Positions 5,183 through 5,804 of a stretch of DNA of 5,804 nt are shown piece after piece. Origin of the DNA: an uncultured bacterium. Lineage in GTDB: Bacteria; Chloroflexota; Anaerolineae; JACIWP01. Positions within the stretch are counted from its first letter, which is position 1; each line of letters opens with the position of its first letter. A program made the position numbers and the translations under genes. The stretch spans positions 1 through 5,804 of the forward strand of contig CAIQJD010000429.1 in NCBI GenBank assembly GCA_903872005.1, read 5' to 3'. The notes under the pieces are model-generated. The model saw nothing but the letters and a program-made list of their open reading frames with translations, had not been told where the DNA came from and did not search any database.

Positions 5183-5804
5183 ATGGACCGAGAGGTACGC
5201 TTGTGGAAGATGACGTGGCCTGAAGTGCGCGACCGGCTGAAGGAATCCCAGATCGCGATAGTCTGCGTCGGCTCGACCGAGGCGCACGGCCTCCATCTAT
5301 CCCTGGAGGCGGATACCATCGTCCCCTTTGAGATCGCCCGGCGGGCGGCCGAAAAGGTATTCGACGAAGTGAAACCGGTGATCGCGCCTCCGATACCCTA
5401 CGGCTACCAACCCTTCCCCTCCATCAACCATTTCCCCGGCACCATCGGGATCAGCTCGCAGACGCTGAAACAGCTCGTCAAGGAAGTCTGCGCCAGCCTG
5501 ATTCAGCAGGGTTTCAAGAAGATCGTGATCCTGGACGGCCACGGCGGCGATGGGCCGGCCATCCAGATCGCGATGTGGGAGCTTGCCGATGAGACCGACG
5601 CCTACATTGCGAAGGTAGATTGGTGGGGCGGGTTTGGCGGCGACATCATCCGCCAGGAGACGGAATCGCGCACGATCATCCATGCCTGCGAGACCGAGAC
5701 GTCGGTCGCCTGGGCGTGCGGCGCGCGCGTGCTGATCGAGCGGGCGGTGAAGGTTGAGCCGGCCAGCCCATCGCGCTACGTGGTATTCGATACCTACGCG
5801 GCCC
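5183..5804 (+). CDS. Creatininase-family amidohydrolase, 3' end cut off
   Basis: The frame is open from ATG 5183 to the window end, giving 207 residues; family members usually have ~240-270, so most of the gene is present. An ATG at 5176 is followed at once by TAA, so 5183 is the first usable start, after AGAAAGG (5164-5170). Family marks: GSTEAHGLHLSLEADT (30-45) with presumed metal ligands Glu33, His35 and Asp44; NHFPGTIGIS (82-91); ILDGHGGD (116-123) with His120; HACETETSVAWA (167-178) with Glu170/Glu172. The usual HGGN is HGGD here (Asp123). The family hydrolyses cyclic or linear amide bonds using two metal ions; it includes creatininase, formamide hydrolases and the mycofactocin peptidase. 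The substrate is not determined. Same strand as the MttB-like gene, from which it is separated by the transposase and repeats, so it may have belonged to that operon. Confidence 0.88.
   Translation, partial: MDREVRLWKMTWPEVRDRLKESQIAIVCVGSTEAHGLHLSLEADTIVPFEIARRAAEKVFDEVKPVIAPPIPYGYQPFPSINHFPGTIGISSQTLKQLVKEVCASLIQQGFKKIVILDGHGGDGPAIQIAMWELADETDAYIAKVDWWGGFGGDIIRQETESRTIIHACETETSVAWACGARVLIERAVKVEPASPSRYVVFDTYAA

Overview
The window is GC-rich bacterial DNA with all six recognisable genes on the + strand. The protein families, together with C-rich/G-rich palindromic repeats and 'CCATCCACGAAT' repeats between genes, are what I would expect from a Chloroflexota (Anaerolineae-like) genome. That placement is an inference from style; no rRNA or marker gene is present to confirm it.

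Layout: positions 1-301 contain no gene. They hold a small hairpin, one copy of a dispersed repeat, a strong sigma70-type promoter (TTGACA, 17 bp, GATACT) and a large two-part palindromic operator just downstream of its -10. Next come an IclR-family regulator (302-1096), a short single-domain EamA/DMT membrane protein (1143-1568), an ornithine cyclodeaminase/mu-crystallin family NAD(P)-binding enzyme (1652-2650) and a trimethylamine methyltransferase (MttB) superfamily protein without pyrrolysine (2786-4225). After a repeat-rich gap with a complete REP-associated tyrosine transposase (RAYT, 4509-5063), a creatininase-family amidohydrolase begins at 5183 and runs off the window end.

How they may work together: an IclR regulator, a small-molecule transporter-like protein, an OCD-family enzyme, a non-pyrrolysine MttB homologue and a creatininase-family hydrolase look like a substrate-inducible cluster for uptake and breakdown of a methylated amine or N-methylated amino-acid-like compound. 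The substrate is not evident from sequence. No corrinoid protein, which MttB-type methyltransferases need as partner, is visible here. The IclR promoter/operator arrangement suggests autoregulation.

The most distinctive non-coding structure is around the RAYT. It is flanked by hairpins that each carry the tetranucleotide GTAG directly at the stem foot, the known hallmark of REP elements handled by RAYTs. The two nearly identical hairpins are in opposite orientation, and a third GTAG hairpin contains the transposase's own stop codon. Upstream of it lies an 83-bp imperfect hairpin whose 12-bp tip sequence also occurs at the window start. The transposase and repeats appear to sit inside what may once have been one operon.
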